Assembly (NCBI GenBank): GCA_905221605.1
Contig: CAJNDS010002412.1
Span: forward strand, 1,893,429-1,957,428
Direction: 5' to 3'
DNA length: 64,000 bases
Origin: Symbiodinium natans
Taxonomy: Eukaryota; Sar; Dinophyceae; Suessiales; Symbiodiniaceae
Part shown: positions 11,701 to 23,100 of the stretch, one piece after another
Layout of the letters: every line of letters begins with the position of its first letter
Numbering within the stretch: the first letter of the stretch is position 1
Translations under genes and position numbers: made by a program
The notes under the pieces: generated by a model
The model's database searches: none
The model's input: only the letters and a program-made list of their open reading frames with translations
Told to the model about the DNA's origin: nothing

Positions 11701-13420
11701 GACAAGAGCATACAAGATTAGGGTTTAGGGTTTAGGGTTTAGGGTTTAGGGCGTTTGATTAGGGGTTTAGGGGCAGTACCCCATCCTCAAAACCCTGCCT
11801 TGTCCCCGAAAACCCTCAACCCCAAACTCAAAATTGGCACACGAAGGCAAAGAATAGTTTGGGGTTTAGGGTTCGAGAGGATTATACTTCTCGTTTGTTG
11901 TAGATCCTGAGGTTCGTCGAGTTGTCCTTGAGCTTCGGAGAGACGGCCCAAAGAAACAAACCCCTTTGCCCACCCAAACTTGGTCCTTTCAAGCGCCAGA
12001 AATTCGGCAGCCTTTTAAAATGATCCTGATGACACAGGTGGACTGGGCCAACCCGCTTCAAGCCTTAAAAATCTGAACCCTAAACCCTAAACCCTAAACC
12101 CTAAACCCTAAACCCTAAACCCTAAACCCTAAACCCTAAACCCTAAACCCTAAACACCCATCGGCTTAAGCATCCTTAAAGCCCGAAGCTCCACTGCACC
12201 TAGGATCTTCGCATCGGGGCTTAGGGTTTAGGGTGTAAGGTTTAGGGTTTAGGGTTTGGGGTTTAGGGTTTGGGGTTTGGGGTTTAGGGTTTAAGGTTTA
12301 GGGTTTGGGGTTTAGGGTTTGCCTTGTCGAAAGCATCCCGGGCGCGGAAACCACGGCCCGCGAATGAACGCAAGAGGCGATGTGCTGAAACCTGGCAGAG
12401 CAGGGGAAGTCTTGGTAGTGCGGAATCCACCCAGCCAGACATCCCTCCCATCGACCTGGACCCTAAACCCTAAACCCTAAACCCTAAACCCTAAACCCTA
12501 AACCCTAAACCCTAAACCCTAAACCCTAAACCCTAAACCCTAAACACTAAACCCTAAACCCTAAACCCTAAACCCTAAACCCTAAACCCTAACCCTAAAC
12601 CCTAAACCCTAAACCGTTTGCGGCCCGAGGGAAGCTGAGTCGGCCTTTGAAGCAAGCATCCAGACTGGATAGCTCAGGACAATTCTTATCAGAAATTTGC
12701 CATGCGGAGCTGCTATAGTTTAGGGTTTAGGGTTTAGGGTTTAGGGTTTAGGGTTTAGGGTTTAGGGTTTAGGGTTTAGGGTTTAGGGTTTAGGGTTTAG
12801 GGTTTCGACTCACGGTTTAGGGTTTAGGGTTTAGGGTTTAGGGTTTAGGGTTTAGGGTTTAGGCAAGTACGAGTTGAAGGTTTACTGCTACGGCGCAGAA
12901 GGTACACTGCTCATCCTCAACTGGCTTGGGTTTGGACCGGTGTTGTGGGACAGAACTACAGACATGGGAATGCTCTTGCCAGATGGTTTATAAGATACCG
13001 TTCAGGACATCTAGCTTGCAGTATGCTGTCGAACAAGCACCAAACCCCGGACAATCATCTCTTTAATCCAAAACCCTAAACCCTAAACCCTAAACCCTAA
13101 ACCCTAAACCCTAAACCCTAAACCCTAAACCCTAAACCCTAAACCCTCCAACAAGCTGAAGTCCTGGAACCCCAAGAAAGCCCTCAAGCCCCCCTAGCCT
13201 TAACCCGAGATTCAGGCTGCCAAGGGGCAAGTCGACCGCTGTCGGCTTGTCTGGGCCACCTGAGATATCCAGCTGTTTCGGAGAGCTTCTAAACTTTAAA
13301 CCCTAAACCCTAAACCCTAAACCCTAGGTTTTGGACAGTGTCTAGGGCCTCTGTGCCACCCGGAATCGGCGGCGAATAGCCCGTAAGGTCGCCCCGGAAT
13401 CAGCTGTGTTCTTGCTTGGG
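8745..13420 (-). CDS. Cluster of putative exons of unidentified gene(s)
   Basis: Between telomere-like tracts lie minus-strand islands that look coding: 8745-8846 (ending ISSMQRYYYQRA and a stop), 10270-10380 (TQAEVPEDPAISRRRSL), about 11265-11380, 11595-11705 (PINWYTGDVILDTDALHTF), 11885-11975 (AVSPKLKDNSTNLRIYNK), 12155-12206, 12323-12450 and 12614-12715. One join can be fitted in phase: exon 12323-12450 ends GACAAG before GCAAACCC, and exon 12155-12206 starts after GCGAAG, giving a GC-AG intron at 12207-12322 made almost only of CCCTAAA repeats. I do not recognise a family. The islands could be one gene, two genes, or the 3' part of the SDR gene upstream. A plus-strand reading is possible for 11105-11160 and 12865-12995. 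Confidence 0.35.
9846..10083. mobile_element. Inverted-repeat element interrupted by a telomere-like tract
   Basis: The ends at 9846-9867 and 10062-10083 are inverted copies matching at 20 of 22 positions, with core GGGGACGACGTGAACCC. The interior holds a TTTAGGG tract at about 9880-9990 and then sequence related to the smaller element at 10815-10899. It reads as a short hairpin element enlarged by telomere-like repeats. Confidence 0.6.
10815..10899. mobile_element. 85-bp hairpin element with perfect 18-bp inverted ends
   Basis: GGGGACGAAATGAACCCT at 10815-10832 is repeated as its exact reverse complement at 10882-10899. The interior shares AGTCAGGGTATATG (on the minus strand) with the element at 9846-10083. 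No coding capacity, so a MITE- or introner-like non-autonomous element. Confidence 0.75.
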
Positions 13421-13899
13421 TTTAGGGTTTAGGGTTTCGGGTTTCGGGTTTCGGGTTTAGGGTTTTTCCGGGGTGCCTTCGAAAAGAGCCTTCCTATGCG
13501 CAGAACGTGGCCTTCCGAAGACTTATAGCTCGTTCAAGACGAGGGCGGACTGCAAGCGGGGTGGGATGCACGACTCGGGGTACGCGCGGCCCAAACCCCC
13601 TAAACTCCTTGGGTTGTTTGAAGCTCCTGGAATTGACATCCATGTGGGGGGGCAGGGGTGCCGAATTAAGGGGTCCATACACAAAAGAAAAAAAATATAT
13701 ATATATATACATACATACACAAAGACCTCCACATGAAACCTTCGGAACCTACAAACTCCAAAATTCACTTTAACAACAAACCCTCAACCTCAAACAAAGG
13801 GTCTTGGAATCCTCCGTCATATGGACCAACCCTAAACCCTAAACCCTAAACCCTAAACCCTAAACCCTAAACCCTGAACCCTACAACATAGGGAACCAA

Positions 13900-16800
13900 G
13901 GTGCATGCATCGCGCTCTTCGCTGGGCGCCCCTTCGTTCTCCAGTGCGCCCAGCTCCAGGAGCAGCTGTGCCATGTCCTTGAGACGTGGTGGCCTTCCAA
14001 ACCCTAAACCCTAAACCCTAAACCCTAAACCCTGTTCAGGACATGGGGATGAAGGTTGAGGAGGGCATGGACTTTGGGAGTTCTGAAGGCTTCTGGTGTT
14101 TAAGCATCATCAAACCATGGGTTGGAATGTGATGGTTCCCGACCGCACTGCGCTGCAGGGATGCGCTGAGAGAGTTTAGGGTTTAGGGTTTAGGGTTTAG
14201 GGTTTAGGGTTTAGGGTTTAGGGCTTTATCACGAGGTTGCGCCTTCAAGCGGCCGACTGCGTAGCGTAAGCCCTTCTAAGCCCTGGTCTTCGACGGCTCA
14301 TATCGACCGAAGAGTGGTCCAACATGTGTAGCCAGGGTTCGATGACTCAGCAATGTTTATAAGAAAGCTGCTGATGAGCACACATACCTGCATGAATAGG
14401 GGTTGAAGCATTTAGTCTGGAGGGCTCTTGGATACCACCCTAAAGCCCCACAACCCGAGACTTTAATAAACACCCCCGCAAACCATAAACCCTAAACCCT
14501 TCTTCCCCCAGGTCTCTCTGACCCTAAAACCTTAAGCCTAAACCCTAAACCCTAAGCCCTAAGCCCTAAACCCTCCTAAGCCCCTAGAAGCCGCGAACCG
14601 GGCACACGGACGTGGATCGGCTGGAAGCGCTGCTGGCCATCCCCGGCTAGGAGGAAGAGCGGGGCTCGCCTTGGGATGCTACGGGTTTGGTTTAGGGTAG
14701 TTGGGATGTATAGGGTTGAGGGTTTAGGGTTCAGGGTTTAGGGCTTAGGGTTGAGGGTTTAGGGTTTAGGATGTAAGGTTCAAAGTTTAGGGCCGTTTAG
14801 GGTACTTAGGATTTAGGGTAATTGGTAATTCTAGGGGCTATTTGGTTTTTGGCACTTAGGGTAGCTTAGGGTAGCTCAGGGTTTCTGTTTCAGGGCTCGT
14901 TTGGCCACCCCAGCAGGGTTTGGTGGGGGGGTTTGGGTTGAGGTCTTTTGCTGCCACTCGCTTTTGCTGGCTGTTGCCACACTACCGGGTTTGGGTGCGA
15001 GGGTGCGCAGGCTTCGGAAAACGAATGAAGGGTGCGTGCGCCCTCTCAACCCACCTTCAACAGGTTAGCATAGGAAATTCCCAATCACGACAGTATATCC
15101 CAGATTGAGGAGATGATTCCTGACATCATCCATGCACTATATGTGCCGGACCCCCTCTGCCTCAACACCCACGCCGCGTTATTCATGAGAATCGACTCCC
15201 CGGCGGTGTCGCCAAAGATGCCGCAAGGGCGGGCGATGGCCTGAACTTGCTCTGTGACACAGTGCCGCGGTTAGGTACTGAAACTCGACACTCGACTTTG
15301 ACAATCTCGTATTGCATGGTAAACCCTAAACCCTAAACCCTAAACCCTGAACCCTGAACCTAAACCCTAAACCCTAAACCCTAAACCCTAAACCCTAAAC
15401 CCTAAACCCTAAAAGAGCTATGTGCTGCCGCGGCAAGATGCCCTATTGCTGCCCCAGGCGCGTAGGAAGCCACGCCAGACGCTCGCAAGGCAGATGCCGC
15501 GCGGGCCTTGCCAGCGATGTAGACGAAGGGCGAGTCCTGCAAGAAGAGTACACACATTTTGTGCATATAATGAACCCTCAACCCGAAACCTACGCCCTAA
15601 ACCCTAAACCCCAAAGCCTAAACCCAAAACCCTAAACCGCAAAACCAAAACCCTAAACCCTAAACCCTCAACCCTAAGCCTAAACCCCAAACCCTTTTCG
15701 GACCAGGTCTCAGGGCAAGTACCGGCAGGCAACAGCGGGCCTCTGTGGCGTGGGTATGCGAAGTGTAAACGATGCGGCGCACACCGGCTTGACGCGCTAT
15801 CCTGGATGCATCTGGCCATCTGGTTGCACACTTCTGGTTCATAAGTTGTTAGAGCTCACCAGACCTCTCTTTCTCTCGGATATACATGCATGAGACAAGT
15901 TCTGCATACATAAATAGATATATATATATATATATAGATTATATGTCTACATAACATGGGATACACATGAGCCCGGCATCTCAAACAGGCGCGCACATCT
16001 GTCTGCTGCAGCCGCGAAGGTGTCGCCGTTGCGCTCGAAGCGGATCCAGTATGTACACCACCTGCATGGGTTTAGGGTTTAGGGTTTAGGGTTTAGGGTT
16101 TAGGGTTTAGGGTTTAGGGTTTAGGGTTTAGGGTTTAGGGTTTAGGGTTTAGGGTTTAGGGTTTAGGGTTTAGGGATGTACACCACCTGCATCTTCATGG
16201 GCTGCATCCACCTCTGAACCCTATAAACCCAAAACCCAGCCACCCCCCCCCCCCCCCCCCCCCGTGTGGAACAGCCGGCTTCACTGGCATGCAATGCGTA
16301 TGTCGGATTGTGATGCCGGCAACGTTGGTGCTAAAGTGTCCCCTTCAATGCGCTCCTTCGGCAAATGAGGCTTACGTAGGCAAGGGTCATTACCCCCAAA
16401 GGGTGACGTCCCCAAAAGAGTGACCAAAACTCCCTAAACCCTAAACCCTAAACCCTAAACCCTGGGTTGCCACAAGATGAAGCCCAGGCGCAGCACGCAA
16501 CATCCCTCCAGGGCTGCCCCTAGACGCTTCTCATCATCAAAGTCCAGGGGATGCTTCTCCACTCGGCTCACTTCCTGCAAAGAAAAGTTTAGGGTTTAGG
16601 GTTTAGGGTTTAGGGTTTAGGGTTTAGATGGGCATGTCCCAAATTAGGGGGGTACCCCTTTAGCTAGAGAATATGGAATCCCCTTAATAAGGAGCCCCCC
16701 CCAAAAGGGTATCCCTGTTCGGAAATTTCCATATCGATGAGGGACAAAGGGTGGGAGGGCTCGACGACGTAGGGAGACGATGGGCCCTGCACTTCAGGGG

Positions 16801-18493
16801 TTTAGGGTTTAGGGTTTAGGGTTTAGGGTTTAGGTCTCTTGCCCGAAGCCCATACAGTCTGAGAGTCCCTATCAAGCAAGAATACAGGGTTCATATATGG
16901 CTTAGGTCTTTGAGAACCTGTCCGAAGTACCTACGCTAGAACTTCATACTTCCCTAGCATCTGCACCTACGTGTGAGGGCGGCGCGGACAGAACCAAATC
17001 CAACCAAGGTCTCAAGACCCCACCTACTAGGAAGTTCGCCCTTGTGCATCTGGTCTGCAGCCCTCTAACCCTAAACCCTAAACCCTAAACCCTAAACCCT
17101 AAACCCTAAACCCTAAACCCTAAACCCTTGCAAAGCACCTGACTCGTCAGGGGCGCAGCGGCGATCGGTGCAAAGCGGCTCGACAGAGAAACAACCTTGG
17201 CTCAAGGATGCCGGTGGATTTTGGGGCTGGGGTTTAGGGTTTAGGGTTTAGGGTTTAGGGTTTAGGGTTTAGGGTTTAGGGTTTAGGGTTTAGGGTCTAG
17301 GGTCTAGGGTCTAGGGTCTAGGGTTCAGGGTGCAGGGTTTAGGGTTTACAGTTTAGGGTTTAGGGTCCTTACAAGGACCCCAAAACCTTACGTTCTTGTA
17401 GGTTGTTGTGCTGAACGGCTGCCAACAATAATATGTTGTTCGCTCGTATACTTGCACAACATGAGTATGGGAGGGTGGCTGTGAATTTGGGCACCCCTAC
17501 CAATGCATGAGTTTAGGTGTGTGTGTGTGTGTGTGTTTCCACTTAGGGACTTGGTTGGGCCCTGCGTGGGGCATTCTTGAGAACACAGGCCGAATGGAAA
17601 TCCAAAACTCAGGCCCCCTTGACGTTTTCTGATCCGGGGTTTAAAGGATGATAAGGCGCTTAGCCATTGTGAAGAGTAACCCTAAACCCTAAACCCTAAA
17701 CCCCTGGGAAACTTTGAACTAGGGAGGCTGGGGTGGTTTGAGCAAGGGATCATACTTGGCTAACAACGCCATCTGACGTGAAAGAACAGTGGTAGTAGCA
17801 GGCCCGCACCCCGACTTGCTCCTGAGGGCTTAGGTGTGTATCCCAAACCTTAAGAACACAAAACCTACTTTTTTGTAGGTTTCCCAAGAAGCCTAAAAGG
17901 GACATTACTGTGAGAACCTGCAAAGAAGTAGGTTTTGGGCTCTTAAGGAAGCCCTAAACCCTGGACCCCCAGACCGACCTGGGCCCCCCTCAAACACGAA
18001 CCTCCTGAACGCCGAGCAGTCGCCGTGTGCCCTGCGTCCAGGAGGAGCTTGGCGAGATAGCGGCCAGAGTAGCTGAAAGCGCCTTCTTGGGTCTAAGGTT
18101 TAGGGTTTAGGGTTTAGGGCTGACCCTCCGCAACTCGGAGAGCCCCTGGGTCAGAGTAAGGTTTATATACATGGGTTCTAGGGTTTACAGGGATGGCGGG
18201 TTTGGGGGGGGGGCTACGGGTTGTCACTTAGTGATAGTCTTTGGCTGTGAAAGAAGCCGAGCCGCCAACTGCTCCAAAAACTTACGGTGCAGTTCCCTAG
18301 AATGCGCGCCGCTCATGTCGCCATGCACGTGAACACCAGCATGAACCCTAAACCCTGTAAACCCCGAACCCGAAAAGCCCTCTAAACCCTTTAAACCCTC
18401 TAAACCCTGAAACTCCATAAACCCCAAACCCCAAACCACCCTAAACCCTAACTTCACCTGGGGTCTGGCCGCACCTGTGATCGCCACCTTCAT
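13900..18493 (-). CDS. NmrA-like / extended SDR NAD(P)-binding protein, at least nine exons
   Basis: Rebuilt exons, high to low: 18475-18493 (start, MKVAITG), 18018-18082, 16495-16574, 15981-16061, 15741-15801, 15462-15536, 15147-15240, 14606-14646 and about 13900-13977. Exons one to eight join in phase to the base. The product has the Rossmann GxxxxxG pattern (ITGAFSYSGRYLAK), a DFDD segment, TYWIRFERNGDTF, AGVRRIVYTSHTH, DSPFVYIAGKA and GIFGDTAGESILMNN, then GDGQQRFQPIHVRDMA. This is the order found in NAD-dependent epimerase/NmrA-type proteins (DSPxxYxxGKA replaces the YxxxK site). The substrate cannot be told. Donors are GT twice, GC five times and GA once; acceptors are all AG. Telomere-like tracts fill the introns. 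The start fits: a Met directly before the beta1 strand. The C-terminal exons were not found. Confidence 0.75.
16051..16192. repeat. 17-bp direct duplication flanking a telomere-like tract
   Basis: ATGTACACCACCTGCAT occurs at 16051-16067 and 16176-16192, exactly flanking a 108-bp TTTAGGG tract. On the coding (minus) strand the copy at 16051 carries the CAG acceptor and first bases of the SDR exon 15981-16061; the other copy lies in the intron upstream. Confidence 0.9.
17848..17948. mobile_element. Hairpin element, about 101 bp, CCTTAAGA ends
   Basis: Inverted ends of 26 bp, 22 paired (CCTTAAGAACACAAAACC on the left). Another element at 42155-42228 has related ends. It lies in the large second intron of the SDR gene. 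No coding capacity. Confidence 0.6.
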
Positions 18494-19824
18494 GTCAGGC
18501 TCAGCAGGGCGCGGGTGGGCTATGTACAAGCGCCCCAGATCCTACTGCCAGGTACGTGTTTTGCACACATGAAGTATAGGACTCCGACCACTAGAGTATA
18601 CAGATTGATGGTGTGCCTTTGGCCTTCTACCCTGACTTCTCATCTCTTGTTTTTTCGTTTTTTGAGGGGGGGGGGGGGGGGGGGGGTGATTCAACCACGA
18701 GGGTACCTATTCATCTCTTTGTGTACAGATGTTCTCAGCACTGGTTGCTATGAAACAGCTCTTGGAGCGGCTTAGGGCGGTTCTTCGTAGGCCTGGTACT
18801 TTGGGGGGCCTCGGGCTCTCTGAACTTGCCAATGGGTTGGGGGTCCTTCTTATAAGGAGATCCTACTCTTTGGGGGGTCTTTCTTATAGGGGTCCCTAAA
18901 CCCTAAACCCTAAACCCTAAACCCTAAACCCTCCTAAGCAACCAAATCTTTCAAGAGCGGCCCCTTCAGCCAAAGCTGCGGCGTCCGGCTTAGCGAATTC
19001 GGCTTTCGGGCTTCGGCAAAATGAGTACAGATGTTTGGGGGTTTCCGAAGATAGGGGTGCCCTTTTTTTTTTTTTTTGGGGGGGGGGGGGGTGGAAATAC
19101 CCATATGGGGTTTAAGATACGGGGCCCCGAATATAGACGCTCGCAAGGACCAGAGAAGTGCCACCGTGAATGAGCGCCGGTAGGATACCTCAAAAATCAA
19201 AACCCAAAGCCCACAAGCTGAATTTAATTTGGGGTAGGTTCCTGCTCCTAACCTAAACCCGGCACCCTAAACCCTAAACCCTAAACCCTAAACCCTAAAC
19301 CCTAAACCCTAAACCCTAAACCCTAAGCCCTAAACCCTAAAACCCTAACACTCTAAACCAGCCATCGTTGGCCACAAGAAACCTCACCCAGTTGATGACC
19401 GGCTACTGCGAGCCTTTGCGGTGCAGGGGAGGATGGAAGCCGAGGGTAGGCTTAAGAGTTTAGGGTTTAGGGTTTAGGGTTTAGGGTTTAGGGTTGGGAT
19501 GTTCCCCCTTATACTAGCAGTCCTTAATCGGGATTGTCGTAGGGTGTACTATAATACCTGCTAATAGGACTGTTAGCATAAGAGGGAACATCCAAAGTTT
19601 AGGGTTTGTAGGGTTTGGTTTTTGGGGTCCGGGGCTTCGGATGCTTCAGAAGGCCTGCCAGATTTCCACAGAAACCCTAAACCCTAAACCCTAAACCCTA
19701 AACCCTAAACCCTGCCAGGGCTCCCCGACCCTCGGCCGGCTGCAGGGCGTGCTGCGCTCGAAGTGCCGAGGCCTCCGTGGAAATCCAAAATCGGGTGTAT
19801 TGAGGGAGGCCGGGTTCAGGGTTA
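18494..19824. other. Spacer upstream of the SDR gene, before the retrotransposon
   Basis: It contains a poly-G tract at 18666-18686, a T-then-G run at about 19063-19092, CCCTAAA tracts at 18893-18933, 19258-19330 and 19672-19713, and the hairpin at 19497-19593. No gene was recognised. Confidence 0.5.
19497..19593. mobile_element. 97-bp MITE-like hairpin
   Basis: GGATGTTCCCCCTTATACT on the left pairs with the right end AGCATAAGAGGGAACATCC; arms of 28 bp match at 25 positions. It directly follows a TTTAGGG tract and is followed by another. No coding capacity. Confidence 0.75.
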
Positions 19825-19829
19825 GGGTT
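19825..19829. repeat. Target-site duplication, left copy (GGGTT)
   Basis: GGGTT here and at 28429-28433 flank the element. The shared bases extend to AGGGTTT, so the limits are ambiguous by one or two bases, but the LTR start TG, the purine tract and the primer site fix this placement. Confidence 0.7.
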
Positions 19830-20164
19830 TGTCTCGGATCCTGCACAAGGATGACACGCACACTCAAGAAGTGTACAAGATGACACGCACACTCGAGAAG
19901 TGTACAAGATGACACGCACACTCGAGAAGTGTACCGCCATTCGACATGGCTCAAGTGCGACAAAAGATCGCCGATGGTGTGGGTTTTTGAGGGAAGGATT
20001 GGGGTTGAGGTTCGTCCATGCTTGTAGTGCATGTAAGCTATGCAATCTACTTACGACCCTCTTGATGACGTACCTATTCAGTTTCGTAGATCTCCTGCTC
20101 CTAGTCATTATTCGTTGGTTCCCACTACCCCTTCTACCAACCCTCAAGCTCATAACCTCCAAGA
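19830..20164 (+). repeat. 5' LTR of the copia element
   Basis: 335 bp, same sequence as 28094-28428. It contains three tandem 29-bp units at 19848-19934 (core GATGACACGCACACTC, with the palindrome CTCGAG in units two and three), which may be promoter or enhancer elements. The polyprotein start codon at 20040 lies inside this LTR. Confidence 0.95.
19848..19934 (+). promoter_or_regulatory. Three tandem 29-bp units in the LTR, possible enhancer
   Basis: Units at 19848-19876, 19877-19905 and 19906-19934 share GATGACACGCACACTC and end GAAGTGTAC; the first unit differs slightly. They recur in the 3' LTR at about 28112-28198. A role in transcription is inferred only from position and repetition. 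Confidence 0.4.
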
Positions 20165-23100
20165 GGTTATGAGCCCAAGGGCTCCCAGCACCACTCCGCA
20201 TCAACAAGCAGCAGCAGCAGCATTAGCTTCAGCAGAGCTGCAGCAATCCCCTGTCGTGACCTTCAGGCAGATGACCCAGATCCAGATGCCGGCAGATGCA
20301 CTGAGATCCTTCGCAACTAGCATCTCCGACGACATTTCTTTTGCAGCTGACATCCAGGCGGCTATGATTGAATTGTCCTCCAGGGTGCAGTATCGGACCG
20401 AAGTGCTTGCTACAGCTTTGGAGAATGTTGGTCAGACAGTCAACGGCGTGCAGGAGGGCTATGGAAACATGGTCCGTGGTATGGAGAAGCTTCATGCCGA
20501 CCTGCAGAGACAGCAAGAAGTCATCCAAGGCTTGGTGGATGCCAAAGCTAGAGGTGATATGGAAGTGCGCGCAACAATGGAACAGATGAGGAATGAGGTG
20601 AAGCAGAGCTTGGAAATGCAAGTCCAGGATCACGCAAGTCACCAGCGGGAGTTGAATGGATTCCTGCAACGGGAGGCAGCCATGAGTGCCAAGATGGAAA
20701 TGCTTGAAGCACAGGTTGCCAAACTTCGGGACCTCATGAAAGCCCAGGACGTCAGATTGAACTGCCAGGCGGAAGCCCTGCAGCAGACCATAGCTGGGCA
20801 GACTGGGGCGTCGCGTTCAGCCACGGGTGATATGCTAGTGGAAGAACTTCGGGCTCGGGTGGACAGCTTGAGCAATCAGACAAGTCATGTGGCAGAGGCC
20901 GCAGAGACCTTGCTAGCCAGGGTGGCCATGATCGAAGAAGATTCTTGGAAGGAGGCAGTTCAGGAGGAGTTGGGACAACTGAGGCAAGACATGGAAGTGT
21001 TGGTGGAAGGTGCTAACGACCGTGCTGCTCATTTCCCTTTGACCCCGGACGCTTACTGCCAGGACGCGAGTGGTCAGCCGCAGTTCGACGCCGACGAGGC
21101 CGAGAATGAATGGTGGGGTTGGCAGGGCAACAACAGGGAGAAGATGGACAATCACTATGCGTGGCGTGAAGACCCGGGGTGCCAGAATCCTTGGGGACTC
21201 ACGCCGCCGCCGGGGCTGGTGTGTGAGGAAGTTGGCCATCCTGGCCGGCAAACTCCTACGTTCCCGGGGCTGGTGCGCGGAGAAGATGGCCAATATGGTC
21301 AGAATGCGCCTACAGACTCGGGGATGGTGCGCGGGGAAGATGGCCAGCATGGTCATAGTGCGCCAGCAGGCGCGGGGCTGGTGCGCGGGGAAGATGGACA
21401 GCATGGTCAGAGTGCGCTTTCAGGCTCGGGGCTGGTGCGTGGAGAAGAAGGCCATGTTGGTCCGGCTGCGCCAACGTCGCCGGGGCTGGTGCGTGGAGGA
21501 CGTGAGACGAGCGAGAAATCTAGACAAGAGGATCGCATGGAAACCGACAAGGAGCAGTGGAAGGTGCTGACGGACATCCCAAACTTTGACTTCTCAGGCA
21601 AAACTCCGTGGGAGCTGGGAATGTCTTATTCCACTTGGAAACGTCAACTGTGTACGGTTGCGGGAACAGCGTCTGGGAAGTTCCAATCCTTTGTGGAAGC
21701 TTGTGTGGCCGAAGCAGAGATGAGATACCAGTGCAAAGCTCAGGACCGGGAGATGCCCGCCCTGGGCTCCTACAGCCGTTACCCTTCGGGATATGCAGGA
21801 CGACTTGTAGTGCAATTGCTAAGAGTGCTCCCAGAGAGGATCACTGCCCCAGCTATGGAGATGACAAGTTCAGCCAATGAGATCCACCCCGTGCAGATCT
21901 TGGAGGAGTTAAGTGGCCAGGTGCAACCAGGAGGTTGCTCAGAGCAAACGAGCTTGACCAAGTTCATACGCTCTCTTGAGCCGGCTGGTTCAGCAACCGA
22001 GGCGGTTCAGGTGCTACGCCGGTGGAAACTGGCTCGCTCCAGGATCCAGAGCCTGGGGTTGCCGGAAGCGGCGCCATTTGAGCTGCTCAAAGGTCTCCAA
22101 ACCCTTATTGCCAGGCTAGAAAAGAAGCATGATTCACTGAGGACAAGGATGTCTCTTTGCAGATTGGACACGTCGATACAGCTGGGAAAGGCTCAGGGTG
22201 TCGAACTCATGCTGGAGAATATCGAGAAAGAACTCCGATTGTTGTCGGCGGACGAGTACTCGAAGAGCAACACCTCAGGCGAGCATGAGATCAGCTTGGC
22301 GAACAAAGGTAAAGGAAAGGGATTCAAAGGCAAGGGCAAGGATGGAACCAAAGGGGTCAAGGGCCAAGAGGACAAGAAGAAGATACCGTGTCCGTTCCTA
22401 CAGAAGGGCAGCTGTTCCTTCGGAGATCGCTGTTACTACAAGCATCCTGACGCATCGCATCAACCTCCGCCTACGAATCCCAAGACAGATGCTCAGAGGA
22501 AGAAAATTCCGTGTCGGAACCACAAGAAGGGCACGTGCAAATTTGGGGACAAGTGTCGATATCTTCATGAGGATGCAGCTACAGCCAAAGCAGCAGCCAA
22601 AGCCAGTGGAACCCTGATGGGAGTGGAGAAGGGAGCAGCAGCAAAAGCTAAAGCTTCAGCCGCAGTTCCCAAGGCCTCGTCGGTGGTGTTGGCCAGCGTG
22701 TGCAAGATGGCTCGCTCAGATCTTCTAGAGGATGAGAATTCTCCATCGAGCTCCGATTCAGAGATGACTCATATCAGCGAGGCTGCGTCAGATGAATCCA
22801 CAGCAAGCTATGCGCGACAGAGCCAGGATGAGTTCTCAGAGGAGGAATTTCTTGACACAGGTCCTCAGAGAAATCCCTTGTGGAGGCTTCACATGAGGCC
22901 GGACGAGTTCTTGGAGTGGCAGAGAGGACATATCATGTCGGCGCCGAGGGATTTCCAGATGGTAACAGACGGCCTGGACGTAGCGGTGGGGGTAATGGTC
23001 AACGTTGCTCACTTGGACCAAGGACTCCCAGCATATAACATTCCAATTGATGAAGAACAAGAGATAGTGTCGGTGCATGACGTGTTGATCATGTGTGAGG

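Noticed and set aside
18240-18340. Coding-like island (HGDMSGAHSRELHRKFLEQL) inside the first SDR intron
   Set aside because: The flanking exons 18475-18493 and 18018-18082 join perfectly without it and the island adds nothing known to the fold; a chance frame or an alternative exon.
19848-19934. CRISPR-like array of 29-bp units
   Set aside because: The units abut with no spacers, lie within an LTR, and recur in the other LTR; the genome is eukaryotic.
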